From SAR202 cluster bacterium Io17-Chloro-G2 (lineage in GTDB: Bacteria; Chloroflexota; Dehalococcoidia; Lucifugimonadales; UBA3495), in contig MUCP01000013.1 in assembly GCA_002816875.1 (NCBI GenBank), positions 1 through 64,000 of the forward strand: a DNA stretch of 64,000 bases. Direction: 5' to 3'. Within the stretch, counting starts at the first letter, position 1, and the number at the start of each line of letters is the position of its first letter. Shown here in pieces: positions 9,824 to 21,045 of this stretch. Position numbers and translations under genes: made by a program. Under the pieces are notes generated by a model, which did no database searches, was not told the origin of the DNA, and worked only from the letters and a program-made list of their open reading frames with translations.

Positions 9824-10017
9824 GACCTAGATTGGTGGGTCTCGTGTCTAAAAGGCGTGGATAGCTGATAACGCGGACCGGTGACGCAGGTAATCGCAGG
9901 AATCCAACGTCTAGTGAAGCCCTCTAACCTCCCCCTTTCGCTATGGGGGATTTAGCCCCGTCGGCTTGCCTATCACATAGAGTGGCCGCCGCCGCGAAGC
10001 CCATTCACATCTGCGGT

Positions 10018-10605
10018 TCATCCCTTGGCTAACAGATTGTTCCTCACCTCGGCGAAACCCTCGGCCATGGTCCGTTCGGGGAAGGGCAGTATTTCCTCTT
10101 CACGGAAAACCTTCACCAGTACGAATATCGGCCCCGGTTGCTTCATGATGTCTTCCATCCCGATTAGGAACTCTTCCAACTTATCGAACTCATAGGTCTT
10201 GGCGTAACCCGCTCCGTTGGCCATCGACATCAGGTCCACATGGTCCAACCCCTGTATGGGAGTTCCACCAGTGGATTTGTTGGAGGAGTCGTCGAAGACG
10301 AAATGAACCAGGTTTTCGGGGTTAGATTCGGCTATTGTCGCCATGCAGGCCATGTCGGTCCGCAAGGTGGCATCGCAGTCTAGAACCAGCACCTTATCGC
10401 CAGGCCTGGCCAAGGCCAGTCCCAAGCCCACCGCTGGCGCCCGATCCATACAATCCGTGAGGTCAACATCTAGGTCTCTGCGGGTAGAGATGGTGTTCCA
10501 CTCCCTCAATGACGAAGATGTGGAGACCACCAGGGAGTCCTGACGGTGAAAGTTAACCGCCTTGGTTGCTTCGATCGAAGGGATCACCAGCGCCATCCTC
10601 CTCAT
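10018..10605 (-). CDS. TPP-binding decarboxylase C-terminal (beta-type) subunit, sulfopyruvate decarboxylase-like
   Basis: MDRAPAVGLGLALARPGDKVLVLDCDATLRTDM, homologous in layout to the 10971 and 34500 proteins. Confidence 0.75.
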   Translation of the reverse strand: MRRMALVIPSIEATKAVNFHRQDSLVVSTSSSLREWNTISTRRDLDVDLTDCMDRAPAVGLGLALARPGDKVLVLDCDATLRTDMACMATIAESNPENLVHFVFDDSSNKSTGGTPIQGLDHVDLMSMANGAGYAKTYEFDKLEEFLIGMEDIMKQPGPIFVLVKVFREEEILPFPERTMAEGFAEVRNNLLAKG

Positions 10606-10900
10606 TGTCTAAGTCCAAAGATTCCAATGGAGCCATGGATGGTTCCCCCCGTCTGACACTCACCATCAGATACATCCCTATCAAAATTGCGGCGCCTCCG
10701 CCCAACCCAAAAGGAACGCCGGCTCCAAGGCTGCCTGCTTGAAATCCCCGGTAAAGCAGCAAGAACCCTGCTGCTAGAGTGCCGTAGGCCAGAAAGCGGC
10801 CCAGTAAGCCCTTGGCCACGGACTGCAATAACGATTTACCCATGGCGTCCGAGTATTTCAATATCCAATATAAAATGACACGAGACGATGAGCAAGTCAC
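10553..10900 (-). CDS. small membrane protein, unknown function
   Basis: Two hydrophobic segments (FLAYGTLAAGFLLLYRGF; FGLGGGAAILIGMYLMV); likely start at MGKSLL; overlaps the next gene. Confidence 0.5.
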   Translation of the reverse strand: MTCSSSRVILYWILKYSDAMGKSLLQSVAKGLLGRFLAYGTLAAGFLLLYRGFQAGSLGAGVPFGLGGGAAILIGMYLMVSVRRGEPSMAPLESLDLDNEEDGAGDPFDRSNQGG

Positions 10901-10970
10901 CGCCTCGTTCTGTTGCTGCGGACCGCTCGCTTAGGACCCTGGAGCAACGGCCATGGGAGATATCTCCTGG

Positions 10971-11570
10971 TTAACTTTTAGCCAGGGCTTCGGGAAGTTC
11001 TTTGAACGCGGTCAGTACCGACCGGGAAGGCCTGGGCCGGTCCTGAACGGCCGAGTTCTCAATCTCGGGTGTCACCGCCAGACGGATGAACACCGGCCCC
11101 GTGGATGCTAACACCTGGTCGATCCCCGTCGCCAGGTCTTCCAGGTTGTCGAAGTTGAACACCGCCGCATAGCCCGCTCCCTTGGCCATTTCCTCCCAGT
11201 CGGAACGGCCCGTTCCAGGCACCGGTTGACCGCCCGTCACCGCGTAAACACCGTTGTCGAATAGAAAGTGGTACAGGTTGGTGGGAGCTTTGTTGGATAC
11301 CGTCACCATGCTGCCCAGGTTCATCAGCAGGCTACCGTCGCCGTCCAGCACCACGACCTTTCGTTGTGGTTGGGCCAACGCCAGACCGAGGCCCACCGAG
11401 GACGCCTTGCTCATGGCGCCTGATATGGGAAAGTCCAGCTTCTCGTTGGAGGTCACCGTGGGCAACCCGAAGCTAACGTTGTTGGCGTTCATGGTGGCGA
11501 CAAACACGGCGTCTCCGCGTTTGCTGTCGATTACTTTAACCGCTTCCGTGTTGTTGATCATTGCCTGCAA
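10971..11570 (-). CDS. sulfopyruvate decarboxylase beta-like TPP-binding subunit
   Basis: SGAMSKASSVGLGLALAQPQRKVVVLDGDGSLLMNLGSM TPP motif. Confidence 0.82.
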   Translation of the reverse strand: MQAMINNTEAVKVIDSKRGDAVFVATMNANNVSFGLPTVTSNEKLDFPISGAMSKASSVGLGLALAQPQRKVVVLDGDGSLLMNLGSMVTVSNKAPTNLYHFLFDNGVYAVTGGQPVPGTGRSDWEEMAKGAGYAAVFNFDNLEDLATGIDQVLASTGPVFIRLAVTPEIENSAVQDRPRPSRSVLTAFKELPEALAKS

Positions 11571-11587
11571 TTCTCCAGTCGAGTAGG

Positions 11588-12094
11588 TTATGCGCCGAAC
11601 TCGGTCCCCACCAACACGGCCACCGGCTTCTGGTTGCGGTCGGCTTCGGCCAGGGCCAGGGTGATTCGGTCGGCATCGTCATCGGTTTCGATCAGATAGT
11701 AGTTGATGCCCCAGGCGTGGAGGATGTGCTCGATGAAGCGCGCCGCCGAATCGTTGGTCAGCCCGTGGCGGCTCCAACCCCGGTAGCCGATCAGCATCAC
11801 CAGGGGCTGGTGGACGTCCAGGCCCAGACCGCGGATGGAGTCGCCGGACTCGAAGATGCCGGTATTTTGGATCAAGACCACGGGCTTTTTGCCGCCGACC
11901 CATAAGCCCGCCGCGATGGCCATGGTTTCACCTTCCCGGCAGACGGGCACCAAGTCCAGCGCCGGTTCGCCGGTCAGGAGTTCGAACATGAAGTTTGTCT
12001 CGCTGTCGGGAAGCCACACCACATGGGTGACATCGTTCTTTTTCAACTCGTTGATGATCGCCGCCGGGTGAATCACCGCGTCCTGTGTAGTCAT
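11588..12094 (-). CDS. sulfopyruvate decarboxylase alpha-like subunit
   Basis: VTHVVWLPDSETNFMFELL, CREGETMAIAAGLWVGGKKPVVLIQNTGIFESGDSIRG. Confidence 0.85.
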   Translation of the reverse strand: MTTQDAVIHPAAIINELKKNDVTHVVWLPDSETNFMFELLTGEPALDLVPVCREGETMAIAAGLWVGGKKPVVLIQNTGIFESGDSIRGLGLDVHQPLVMLIGYRGWSRHGLTNDSAARFIEHILHAWGINYYLIETDDDADRITLALAEADRNQKPVAVLVGTEFGA

Positions 12095-12239
12095 CGAGTC
12101 TCCTTGCTAGAATCCTGAGCGATACAGTGCGTTGCTGAAATCTCTGCTCCCAGGTTGGCCCGGCCCATTATATGCAGGCCGGTGAATGGCGGTCAACAAA
12201 TCCCAGCCGTGCCGTCCCATCTGTCCTGAGAACCAGCGT

Positions 12240-13268
12240 CTAATCGCCCAGAGTTGTCATCAGCACGTCACTGGGCCGCTGGCCCACTGGGTAGGTCTCC
12301 AATGGGGTGAGTTCGCCCGTGTCGCCGTCGATCCGGTATGAGGCGAGACGGCCCGACTCTGTCCCGGCGGCGACCAGGAAATTGCCTTCCGGGTCCAGGC
12401 TGAAAGAACCGGGCACAGGCTCGGCCGGCACCCGCCCTACGGCCGTCAATTGCCCGGAGGTGGGGTCTATCGAGAACGCCGCGATGCTGTTGTGTCCTCG
12501 GTTGGGGGCATACAGGAATCTGCCCGACGGAGACACCTGGATCTGGGAGCAGGTGTTCCTTTCGGTATAATCGGCGGGCAATGTCGTTAGGGTTTGAAAA
12601 GCCGACAGCGTTCCTTGGGAAGTGTCCAGCCGGTACCCGGTTACGCTGCTGCCCTGCTCGTTGGAGAAGTAAAGGATGTCTTGGGTTGGATGGAAGCAAA
12701 AGTGGCGCGGGCCCAAGTGCTCCTCCGGCTCCACCCTGGGAGGCGAGTTGGGCGTGATATGTCCCGTGCTCTCGTCAAACCGGAATTGGAATATGGCGTT
12801 GGGGCCATTACCGGCAATATGAGGTACGAACGCGAATTTGTTGGATGGGTCGGTCTGCATAGCGTGGGCGCCGGTCGCCGTTTCCAGCCATTCGATGGGC
12901 GGTCCGTCCACTGACCCGTCGGCTCCCACAGGATGTACCCCCGCATGGGCCCCTTGATAATAGGATGACAGCACAAACCCGCCTTTGCGGTCCGTCGCCA
13001 CAAACGTGGGCGCCGCCTCCACCGACACCTTTCCGCTGTGGGTAAGTGCTCCGGTGACCTGGTCTATCTGGAAGCTGGATATCTCCGAGCTTCCCCGATG
13101 CCCGGCATAAAGGACTTTTCGGTCCGGGCTGATCGCCAACGGCGACGGCCCACCGGGTAAAGGTATCTCGCTCTTGGGAGTTAATTTTCCGGTCTCCGTA
13201 TCCATCGTGAAAACCGATATCTTGTCATCGTCTTGCAGGGAAACATACAGGTAGCAAACCATGATCAA
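12240..13268 (-). CDS. lactonase family protein (6-phosphogluconolactonase-like beta-propeller)
   Basis: Repeated YVS...DTETGKLTP / LYAPNRGHNSIAAFSIDPTSGQLTAVGRVP motifs. Confidence 0.9.
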   Translation of the reverse strand: MIMVCYLYVSLQDDDKISVFTMDTETGKLTPKSEIPLPGGPSPLAISPDRKVLYAGHRGSSEISSFQIDQVTGALTHSGKVSVEAAPTFVATDRKGGFVLSSYYQGAHAGVHPVGADGSVDGPPIEWLETATGAHAMQTDPSNKFAFVPHIAGNGPNAIFQFRFDESTGHITPNSPPRVEPEEHLGPRHFCFHPTQDILYFSNEQGSSVTGYRLDTSQGTLSAFQTLTTLPADYTERNTCSQIQVSPSGRFLYAPNRGHNSIAAFSIDPTSGQLTAVGRVPAEPVPGSFSLDPEGNFLVAAGTESGRLASYRIDGDTGELTPLETYPVGQRPSDVLMTTLGD

Positions 13269-13283
13269 CTTCCTCCAATTCGA

Positions 13284-16200
13284 TTATTGGTCGCGAGCGT
13301 CTAAGGTCGGACCCAGTAAATAAACGCGGTGGCGTCCAGGCAACCCTTTCAGTTCCACTTCCCGCTCTTCCCCAAAGGTCAGGTCTCCGGCGCTTTCGGT
13401 AAGTTCTTTCAACAGCGAAGACACCAGGATCTGCCGCCCCGGGCTTGGTCTGCGATGCGAGAGGCCAGAATCACGTTCCGGCCGTAAAAATCCCCGGCGT
13501 CCTGGATGGCTTCCCCGGTGTGTAATCCCATGCGCACGTGTACAGGTTCCTGCGGGTGCACTTGGTTGTAGTCGTGACTTACCCTCTGGATGGCCAAGGC
13601 ACACTGTAAGGCCCTGCGAGCCGAGGAGAAAGCCAGCATGAAGCCGTCCCCCATTGACTTCACCTCAAACCCCCCGTGGGAGGCCAAGTTCTCGCGGATC
13701 AGTGCGTTGTGGTCCTGCAGCACCCGCTGCATGGCATGGTCGCCCAACCGGTGGGTCATGGCCGTGAAGCCCTCGATGTCGCTGAACAGGATAGTCACCG
13801 TGCCGTCGGGGGCGGCGTGGGGGCTCAGGTCGGGTTTCTCCCCCTGCACCGCCGAGGCCAAGGCGTCGATGGAGGTGTTCGGGTCCAACGGTGCAACACC
13901 TTGAATCTCCAGTTTGCGGGCAAGCACCCGCTCCAACCGGGGCCGCATACCCAATTCGCTAGAGATAGCCAGGGATTCGTCCAGCAGAGCGATGGCCCTG
14001 GGGCGGTCACCTTCGGCATCGCGCGCTCTCAAGGTGTCAGAATAGTCACAGCAGATCCAGGCCAGCTCGGGACGGTAGCCGGCATCGCGGTGGAAGCCCA
14101 CCGAAGCTTCGAAATGGACCTCGGCCTGGTCTGGGTCGGCCATGGTGTGGGCTAACATCCCCAACACGCGGTCAATCGTCATCTCAGTGTTGACGAAAGG
14201 AATGCCGATGTCTGGCTCCAGGGCAGTATAGTTCGCGGCTGCTGCCACTGCGTCGCATTCGAGAACCGAATTGATCGCCAGCGCGGTTCTGGCTATCAGA
14301 GCGCTTTCTCGAGTCGCGGTGCTTGTTGATAGGACAGCTTCGGCGGCTATCTTGGCTACGTCCAGCCGTTCGTTTGTGCCTGTGGTCCAGGCAATTACCG
14401 ATAAGGCCAAAGCTGAGTAAACAGTATCGAGATTTGGCCCTGGCGTGGTTACGTGCATGACTTCTAGTAGGCGCTCTAGGTAAATCTCGCCTTGGTCAAG
14501 ATCACCAACCTGGTACTCCAACATTATTTGGCTAAATAAGAGACGGGCATCCAAGGGAGCCACGGCCATTGCTTGGCCGCCGAATTCGCGAGCAACAACC
14601 CAGTCACCCGTCCGCATCGCCACTTTCATGTTGAACAGAAACGCGTTCAACGTAGAAAAGCGGTCGCCAACCTTTTGCGCCGGGACCAAGACTGCTGATG
14701 CGTGATATCGTGCAGCCTCTGTGTCTCCCAAATTTAACAGACAAATACCGGCCATTGAATAAGCAGAGGCTTCGGCAGCAAGATCATTCGCCCGTGGCGC
14801 CAGTTCGAGTGCGAGCAAACACTTCTCCACGCAATCTTGTATCCGTCTTTCCTGTTGGTCGGAACGAGCAGCGTAGACCAATGTCCGCATTTCTAGCGCC
14901 GCATCACCATCCCGCCGGGCTATGGCTAACGCCTGATTGAACGCCTTCTGGGCGCCATCATCGTCGCCTCCCTGCAAACTCAAGGCCGAGCCGTACTCAG
15001 ATCGGAGACGACCCTCCTGGTTGGAGTCAATAGGTATCAAGGTCAAGGCGCGCTCTAGCATATTGGTTCTTTCGGTGCGGCGTCCCGATCCAATCGCGAT
15101 GATGGGGTACCCTACAACCGTCAAGGCACGTTCGACATCCTGGACATCGGCGTAATAGTTGAAGGCGCGGCTCAACGTGGCAATCGCTTCCCGCACACGG
15201 TATAAAGCGAATATGCTTACTTGAGCGCGGCCCAAGCCGAACAAGAGCTCAGCAGTTTCGGGATCAGCGGCCGTTTCCAGTCCGCTCAACGAGACCTGCT
15301 TGGCGTCTAGAGCTCGTTGAAAATGAACGTCAGCCTCTTCCCAAGCGAAAACGGCGATCGCCCGTTCTCCCGCGATGCTGGAATAGCGCACCAGCTTCTC
15401 TGGGCCAAGCATCGACTCCGCCTCTGCAAAGTGGTGAGCCAGTTCCGCGGCGTAAGCCTCGGCGTCCTCGCCGTACAACTGTTCCAACGTCTGGGCGATT
15501 CGGGCATGCAGCCGGACCCGGCGGGTGGTTGATAGTTCCTCAATCAGCGCCTCGTGGGTCAGGGCATGGGTGAACTGGTACCTGCCGACAGCCTGAGGCA
15601 ACTCCTCTATCACCCTAGTTCCCAGGGCCTCTTCCAAAACCTCCGGCAACCGTTCTTCGGACATATCTTCAACCAACGGCGCCAGTTGCCTGAGGTCAAA
15701 CTCCCTGCCGATGACCGAGGCGATGGTCAACACTTCGTTGCACCGTTGGGACAACCGGTTGAGGCGCCGCCCAATCACCTCCCTGATACCTTCGGGGATG
15801 CGCAAAGTCCAGGAATCGCGGGTGCTGGCGGCCTCCGGGGTCAACTCCCTTTGTTGTACCAACAGTCGAACCACCTCGGTGACGAATAAGGGGTTGCCCT
15901 CGGTTTGGGTGTGAACTGCGGCCGTCAGGCCGGCAGGAGGTGCTATCCCGGCAGCGATCTCGATGAATCGAGCGACGTCTTCTTGTGACAGGCCGCGCAG
16001 CAGGACCCGCTGGAATAGCCGCTCGCGATTCAGACCGCCCAGGGTCTCGGTCAAGGGATGTTGGCGGTTGAGCTCCATGTCTCGGTAGGTGCCGACGACC
16101 ACGAGCCGCGCCCCGGACAGCTCCCTGGCCAGGAATTCCAGTAAAAGCAGTGAAGGTTTGTCAGCCCAGTGCAGGTCATCGAGCATGAGAATCAGCGGCT

Positions 16201-17749
16201 GCTGCTGGCCAGCGGCTTTGAAGAAAGTGGTGATGGCGTCGAAGAGCCGGAACCGGGCCTGCTCGGGACTCTCCAGACTAGGGGGCGGGTTCAGACCTGG
16301 CAGACGTTCCGTGACGTCGGACACGATTTGGGCGATATCTGCGGCCCCGGCGCCCATCTCTCGACGCAGCTGGTCTGGCTCTATTTCCCTGACGTAGGAG
16401 CGGATGGCCTGTACCCAGGGCCAATAGGGGGGCGTGCCCTGCTCTTCGTAACAACGGCCCCACAGAACCTGGGCGCCCCGCATCCCGGCATAGGTCGCAA
16501 GTTCCTGGGCTGTCCGGGTCTTGCCAATGCCAGGCTCCCCCACCAGCATCACCAGCCGTCCGCGGCCGGACAAAGCGTCTTCCAGGGCTGCCCTAAGCTC
16601 CCCCATCTCGGCTTGCCTGCCGACGAACACCCCCACAGCCAGGCTGTCTAAAGAGGGTGCGTCCTGTTCAGGGCGCTGCTCTACGGGCACCGAAAGGTCG
16701 ATGGCATCCAAAGCGGACAGGACGTCGGTGGCCGACTCCGGCCTTTCCGCCGGGTCCTTGGCTAATAGACGTGATATCAGGGCTTCCAGGGGCCGCGGGC
16801 AGCTGGCGTTGTGCCAGATGGGAGACACCGGCGGGGTGTTGATATGCTGCCCGATGATGGCCACCGCGTCATCGCCCAAAAAGGGCGGTCTTCCAGTGAC
16901 CATCTCATAGAGCATGGCGCCTAAGGAGTAAAGGTCTGACCGGGGAGTCACCTCGCCGCCCATAGACTGCTCCGGCGGCATGTAGGCCACGGTGCCCACC
17001 ATCATGCCCTTTCCGGTGATGCGCGAATGATCAAGCACCACTGCCAGGCCGAAGTCGCCGATCTTGGGCGTGCCGTCCTCCGACAGCCAGACGTTGCCCG
17101 ACTTCAGGTCCCGGTGGACGATGCCCCGGTTGTGGGCGAACTCCAGGCCCCGGCAGACTTGCCGGGCGATGTTCAGGGTCTGATCTAGTTCGATGCAGTG
17201 GTCCGGCGCGTCCCCGATTAGGCTTTCGACCGACCCGCCGGTCATCAGTGGCAACACCAGGTATGGCTGGCCGTTGTCTTCGCCCAGATCATGGATCTGT
17301 AGGATGTTGGGGTGGTCTCCCAGACGGCCCATGGCCTGGGCTTCTCTCGTAATGCGGGTCCTGGACGCCTGGTCGATGCCCTCGGTCTTGATCACGGCCA
17401 AAGCGACATCCCGGTCCAAGATCCCGTCGTGGGCCAGGTAGACCGTCTTCTTGCCGCCTTCTCCGAGGAATTGCTTGACCTGGTAGCGGCCATTGGCGAA
17501 AGAGGCGGGTTCTTCGGCTCGGGAGAAAGTGTCTACCGGTAAGACGCCCGCGGCATTGGGAGAGCTGCCCTCGGCATCCAATGCACGTTGAGCAGCGGCC
17601 ATAAAATCCCGGGCATCCGCATTTTCAGGGTCGAAAATGAGCACGTCCTGAGCCCCTAGGCGAACGGCGGCCCAGTCGTGACGGTCGGCAGCATCCTCAA
17701 TCTGATCCAAGATGCGGTCGATTCGCCTGCGCATTCGGTCACTGGCCAT
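13284..17749 (-). CDS. Ser/Thr protein kinase - AAA ATPase - TPR - class III adenylate/guanylate cyclase multidomain protein, with an apparent frameshift near 13432-13440
   Basis: Kinase IVHRDLKSGNVWLSEDGTPKIGDFGLA; ATPase VFVGRQAEM...GEPGIGKT; cyclase TILFSDIEGFTAMTHRLGD...SMGDGFMLAF; cyclase C-term continues in another frame (QILVSSLLKELTE...ELKGLPGRHRVYLL). Confidence 0.9.
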
Positions 17750-18071
17750 GGTGGGATGTTAGCGCAGGGTGGAAGGGTTGTCTATCGAGGGACGTAGATT
17801 TGGCCGCCAGCGCTCTACCAGTCACCATAGGCGCGGGAAGGCCCCATTGGACCTGTAGCTGGCGGGCGATTCGAGCCTTGGGTTTACCCCGCCAGGGAGG
17901 TGGCTACCCCATGAGAGTGGGGTAATTGACGGTTGACGCGCTCAGGATGCCTAATCAAAATCGGTGCCTCCCGGGAGTCATATTTTCCGGGAAGGCCCGG
18001 ATTTGCCCGAATCGCCACCAGTGGTAATCTTGTATAGTTCCTACCGGAGTACGTTAGTGAAGGAGAATCAC

Positions 18072-18692
18072 ATGGCCGAGGGAATAGACCTGTTCGAGGC
18101 TATTGACACCCAGAGAGCGATTCGATATTTCAGGCCTGACCCGGTTCCCGACGAACTGATCACCCGGCTGCTACAGGCGGCCATCAAAGGGCCGTCGGGC
18201 GGGATCAGGCAAGGTTGGGGCTTCATCGTTATTCGAGACCCGGAGATTCGGCGCAAGATCGGGGACCTTTACCGGACCGGCTCAACTTTTGAAATCAGGC
18301 CAGACATGACAGCTCAGGAGCGGCGCGTCTACACCGCCGCGCAACACCTGGAGGATCATATGGATGAGGTGCCGGTGCTCATCCTGGCCTGCATCCAGGC
18401 CGTTCCCGGCGCTACCGTTTCTGGCGGCTCTATTTTCCCCGCCGTTCAAAACATCCTGCTGGCGGCGCGAGGGCTGGGGCTGGGCAGTGCCTTGACTACC
18501 CGGCAGACGCGATTTGAGGCAGAGATCAAGTCGATGCTTGACATCCCAGAGGACGTGATGACGGCGGCCTTGTTGCCCGTCGGGTTTCCGGCCGACGGGT
18601 CGCGTTACGGTCCCACCAGGCGCCGGCCGCTGGAAGAAGTGGCCTTTAGCGACCGCTGGGGTCGTGGCTGGCAGGACGACACTTCCGCCTGA
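18072..18692 (+). CDS. nitroreductase family protein
   Basis: LFEAIDTQRAIRYFRPDPVPDELITRLLQAAIKGPSGG; start moved from 17964. Confidence 0.88.
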   Translation: MAEGIDLFEAIDTQRAIRYFRPDPVPDELITRLLQAAIKGPSGGIRQGWGFIVIRDPEIRRKIGDLYRTGSTFEIRPDMTAQERRVYTAAQHLEDHMDEVPVLILACIQAVPGATVSGGSIFPAVQNILLAARGLGLGSALTTRQTRFEAEIKSMLDIPEDVMTAALLPVGFPADGSRYGPTRRRPLEEVAFSDRWGRGWQDDTSA

Positions 18693-18739
18693 GCCGCGGC
18701 GCGCAACTTTGGCTCGAACGCACTTGCGGCTAATGGCGG

Positions 18740-20125
18740 TTAAAACTCGGCGTTTTTGGGGGTTCTGGGGAAAGGGATGACATCGCGGATGTTGGGAACG
18801 CCGGTGACGAATTGAACGGTGCGCTCAAAGCCCAGACCGAACCCGGAATGGGGGACCGTCCCGTATTTCCTTAGATCAAGGTACCACCAATAGGCTTCCT
18901 CGGGCAGACCCGCCTGCCGCAGCCGCTCAAGGAGGACATCACCCCGCTCTTCCCGCTGGCTGCCGCCGATGATCTCCCCTATCCGGGGGACCAACACGTC
19001 TAAAGCCCGAACAGTTTTGCCGTCGTCGTTCTGGCGCATGTAAAAAGCTTTTATCTCCATGGGGTAGTCGGTTACGATCACCGGCCGTCCCACACGTTTC
19101 TCGGTCAGGTACCGCTCGTGCTCCGATTGAAGGTCCAGGCCCCAAGATACAGGAAATTCAAAGCTCTCGGCGGATTTGATCAAGATATCCACCGCTTCGG
19201 TATAAGTGAGCCGTTCGAAGTTGGAATTTACGATGCCTTCCAGGGTGGAAATCGCCTTGTTGTCGTACCAACGGTTGAAGAACTCCATATCCTCGCCGCA
19301 GTTTTCCAACACCTGGGAAAAAATATGCTTCAGGAAATCCTCGGATAGCTCGGCCAAGCCCTCCAGGTCGCAGAAGGCGACCTCGGGTTCCACCATCCAG
19401 AACTCGGCCAAATGCCGGGAGGTATTGGAATTCTCGGCCCTGAAGGTGGGGCCAAAGGTGTAAACGTCGGACAGGCCCAGGGCGAAGATCTCCGCCTCTA
19501 ACTGGCCGCTGACGGTGAGGAAGGCCGGCTTCCCGAAGAAATCCTCCTCGTTGTTCACCGCGCCTTCTTTCAAAGGCAAGTTATCCAGGTCAAGAGTGGT
19601 CACCCGGAACATCTCGCCGGCCCCCTCAGCGTCGCTGGCGGTGATCATAGGCGCCTGGATGAACAAGTATCCTCTGCTCTGAAAGAACCCGTGGATAGAC
19701 TGGGACATTTGATTGCGGATACGCGCCATGGCGCCGAAGGTATTGGTGCGGGGCCTGAGGTGGGCGATCTCCCGCAGGAATTCTGGGGTGTGGCGCTTCT
19801 TCTGTAGAGGGTAGGTCTCGGGGTCAGCTTGCCCGAGGACCTCTATGCTTGTCGCCTGCACCTCGTACCTCTGGCCCTTGCCCAACGACTCGGCCAGGGT
19901 GCCCGTTACGCTTACGCTACAGCCTGTGTTGAGCGAATCCACGATTTGATAAGCGGGCAAGGACTCGCCCACTACCACCTGAAGGTCGGCCAATGTGGAG
20001 CCGTCGCTGATCTGGACGAACGCGACGTTTTTAGAGGAACGGCGGGTCTTCACCCAACCCTGAACCAGCACCTCATCCCCGGCCTGTTTTCCTCCCAATA
20101 GTTCCTTTATCTTGCTGCGCCGCAT
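18740..20125 (-). CDS. asnS: asparaginyl-tRNA synthetase
   Basis: [25 protein letters not shown], class II motifs ([36 protein letters not shown]), QREERGD; start refined to [10 protein letters not shown]. Confidence 0.95.
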   Translation of the reverse strand: MRRSKIKELLGGKQAGDEVLVQGWVKTRRSSKNVAFVQISDGSTLADLQVVVGESLPAYQIVDSLNTGCSVSVTGTLAESLGKGQRYEVQATSIEVLGQADPETYPLQKKRHTPEFLREIAHLRPRTNTFGAMARIRNQMSQSIHGFFQSRGYLFIQAPMITASDAEGAGEMFRVTTLDLDNLPLKEGAVNNEEDFFGKPAFLTVSGQLEAEIFALGLSDVYTFGPTFRAENSNTSRHLAEFWMVEPEVAFCDLEGLAELSEDFLKHIFSQVLENCGEDMEFFNRWYDNKAISTLEGIVNSNFERLTYTEAVDILIKSAESFEFPVSWGLDLQSEHERYLTEKRVGRPVIVTDYPMEIKAFYMRQNDDGKTVRALDVLVPRIGEIIGGSQREERGDVLLERLRQAGLPEEAYWWYLDLRKYGTVPHSGFGLGFERTVQFVTGVPNIRDVIPFPRTPKNAEF

Positions 20126-20142
20126 GGTGTCCCTCCTCCAAA

Positions 20143-20670
20143 TTACAGGTTCTCGCGGGCTTTCACAGCAAGGAAACCAGCACCTGATAACTCCCATATT
20201 CCATGGGGTGAATCATCTTTTAAGAGTCCATCCTCTTTTAACTCTTTCCGAGCCCACTTGGCCGTATTGTACCAACGGACTTCAGTGCTTGTAGGCAGAG
20301 TCTGTCGGTCAATGTCGGAAAACAGGTGCTTCACTTTCCTCTCCACGAGGTCAAGTATTTCACTCACTTTGCCAACGCCTCCCATCTCATACAAGGCCTG
20401 GAGAATAGGCAGTTTGAACGCTTCCTCTGGCAGTCTTGTGCCCTTAAGGGCCCTTTTTGGAGCCACCACAGCCGACGTTATCTCCATAGGCTCTAATCGT
20501 TTCCGTGGCCCACAAGTAGCGTGTTCGTCAGCCATATCGAGTAGTCGTTTCAATACGTCATCGACGCCGTCATCGAGCGGAACAGCCCATTTTTTCAACC
20601 TTTCCCAATTCAGGACATCAATCCTCTTTACAGGCATCGGGCCAACTCCATTTATCTGACCAAGTATCAC
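20143..20670 (-). CDS. Mrr N-terminal-like winged-helix domain protein
   Basis: [28 protein letters not shown]...[19 protein letters not shown]...GIWELSGAG; no nuclease domain visible. Confidence 0.65.
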   Translation of the reverse strand: MILGQINGVGPMPVKRIDVLNWERLKKWAVPLDDGVDDVLKRLLDMADEHATCGPRKRLEPMEITSAVVAPKRALKGTRLPEEAFKLPILQALYEMGGVGKVSEILDLVERKVKHLFSDIDRQTLPTSTEVRWYNTAKWARKELKEDGLLKDDSPHGIWELSGAGFLAVKARENL

Positions 20671-20788
20671 AAAGAAATATTACTCTTGTTACAAACACTT
20701 GTCCAGCATGTACCAATAATGTTCCTGTAATGGGTTAGCTGTGGATGCGTCTAGCCATAATATATATGCGGGAACTTCCGCAGCGGTT

Positions 20789-21037
20789 TCACCCTCGGTA
20801 GATCTCCCGACGGTGGCCGACTCGTAAGATGATGACTTCCCGCCTACCATCATCGACGGCGTAAATGACGCGGTAATCGCCAATGCGAACCCGCCATTGA
20901 TCGCTACTACCAACCAGCTTCACGCAACCCGGCGGTCTAGGATCATTGGCCAGCGCGTCGATGGCTAATTGGATACGTGGAAAGATTAGGCGGGGAACCG
21001 CGTTCAAAGCCCGCCGCGACCTTGAGGAGAGCAACAA
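20789..21037 (-). CDS. RelE/ParE-family toxin
   Basis: PRPPGCVKLVGSSDQWRVRIGDYRVIYAVDDGRREVIILRVGHRREIYR. Confidence 0.88.
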   Translation of the reverse strand: MLLSSRSRRALNAVPRLIFPRIQLAIDALANDPRPPGCVKLVGSSDQWRVRIGDYRVIYAVDDGRREVIILRVGHRREIYRG

Positions 21038-21045
21038 ACGGTAGT

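Noticed and set aside
13405-13412. TGA at the end of the kinase-cyclase main frame as another selenocysteine codon
   Set aside because: The homologous continuation is in a different reading frame, so a frameshift rather than read-through explains it.
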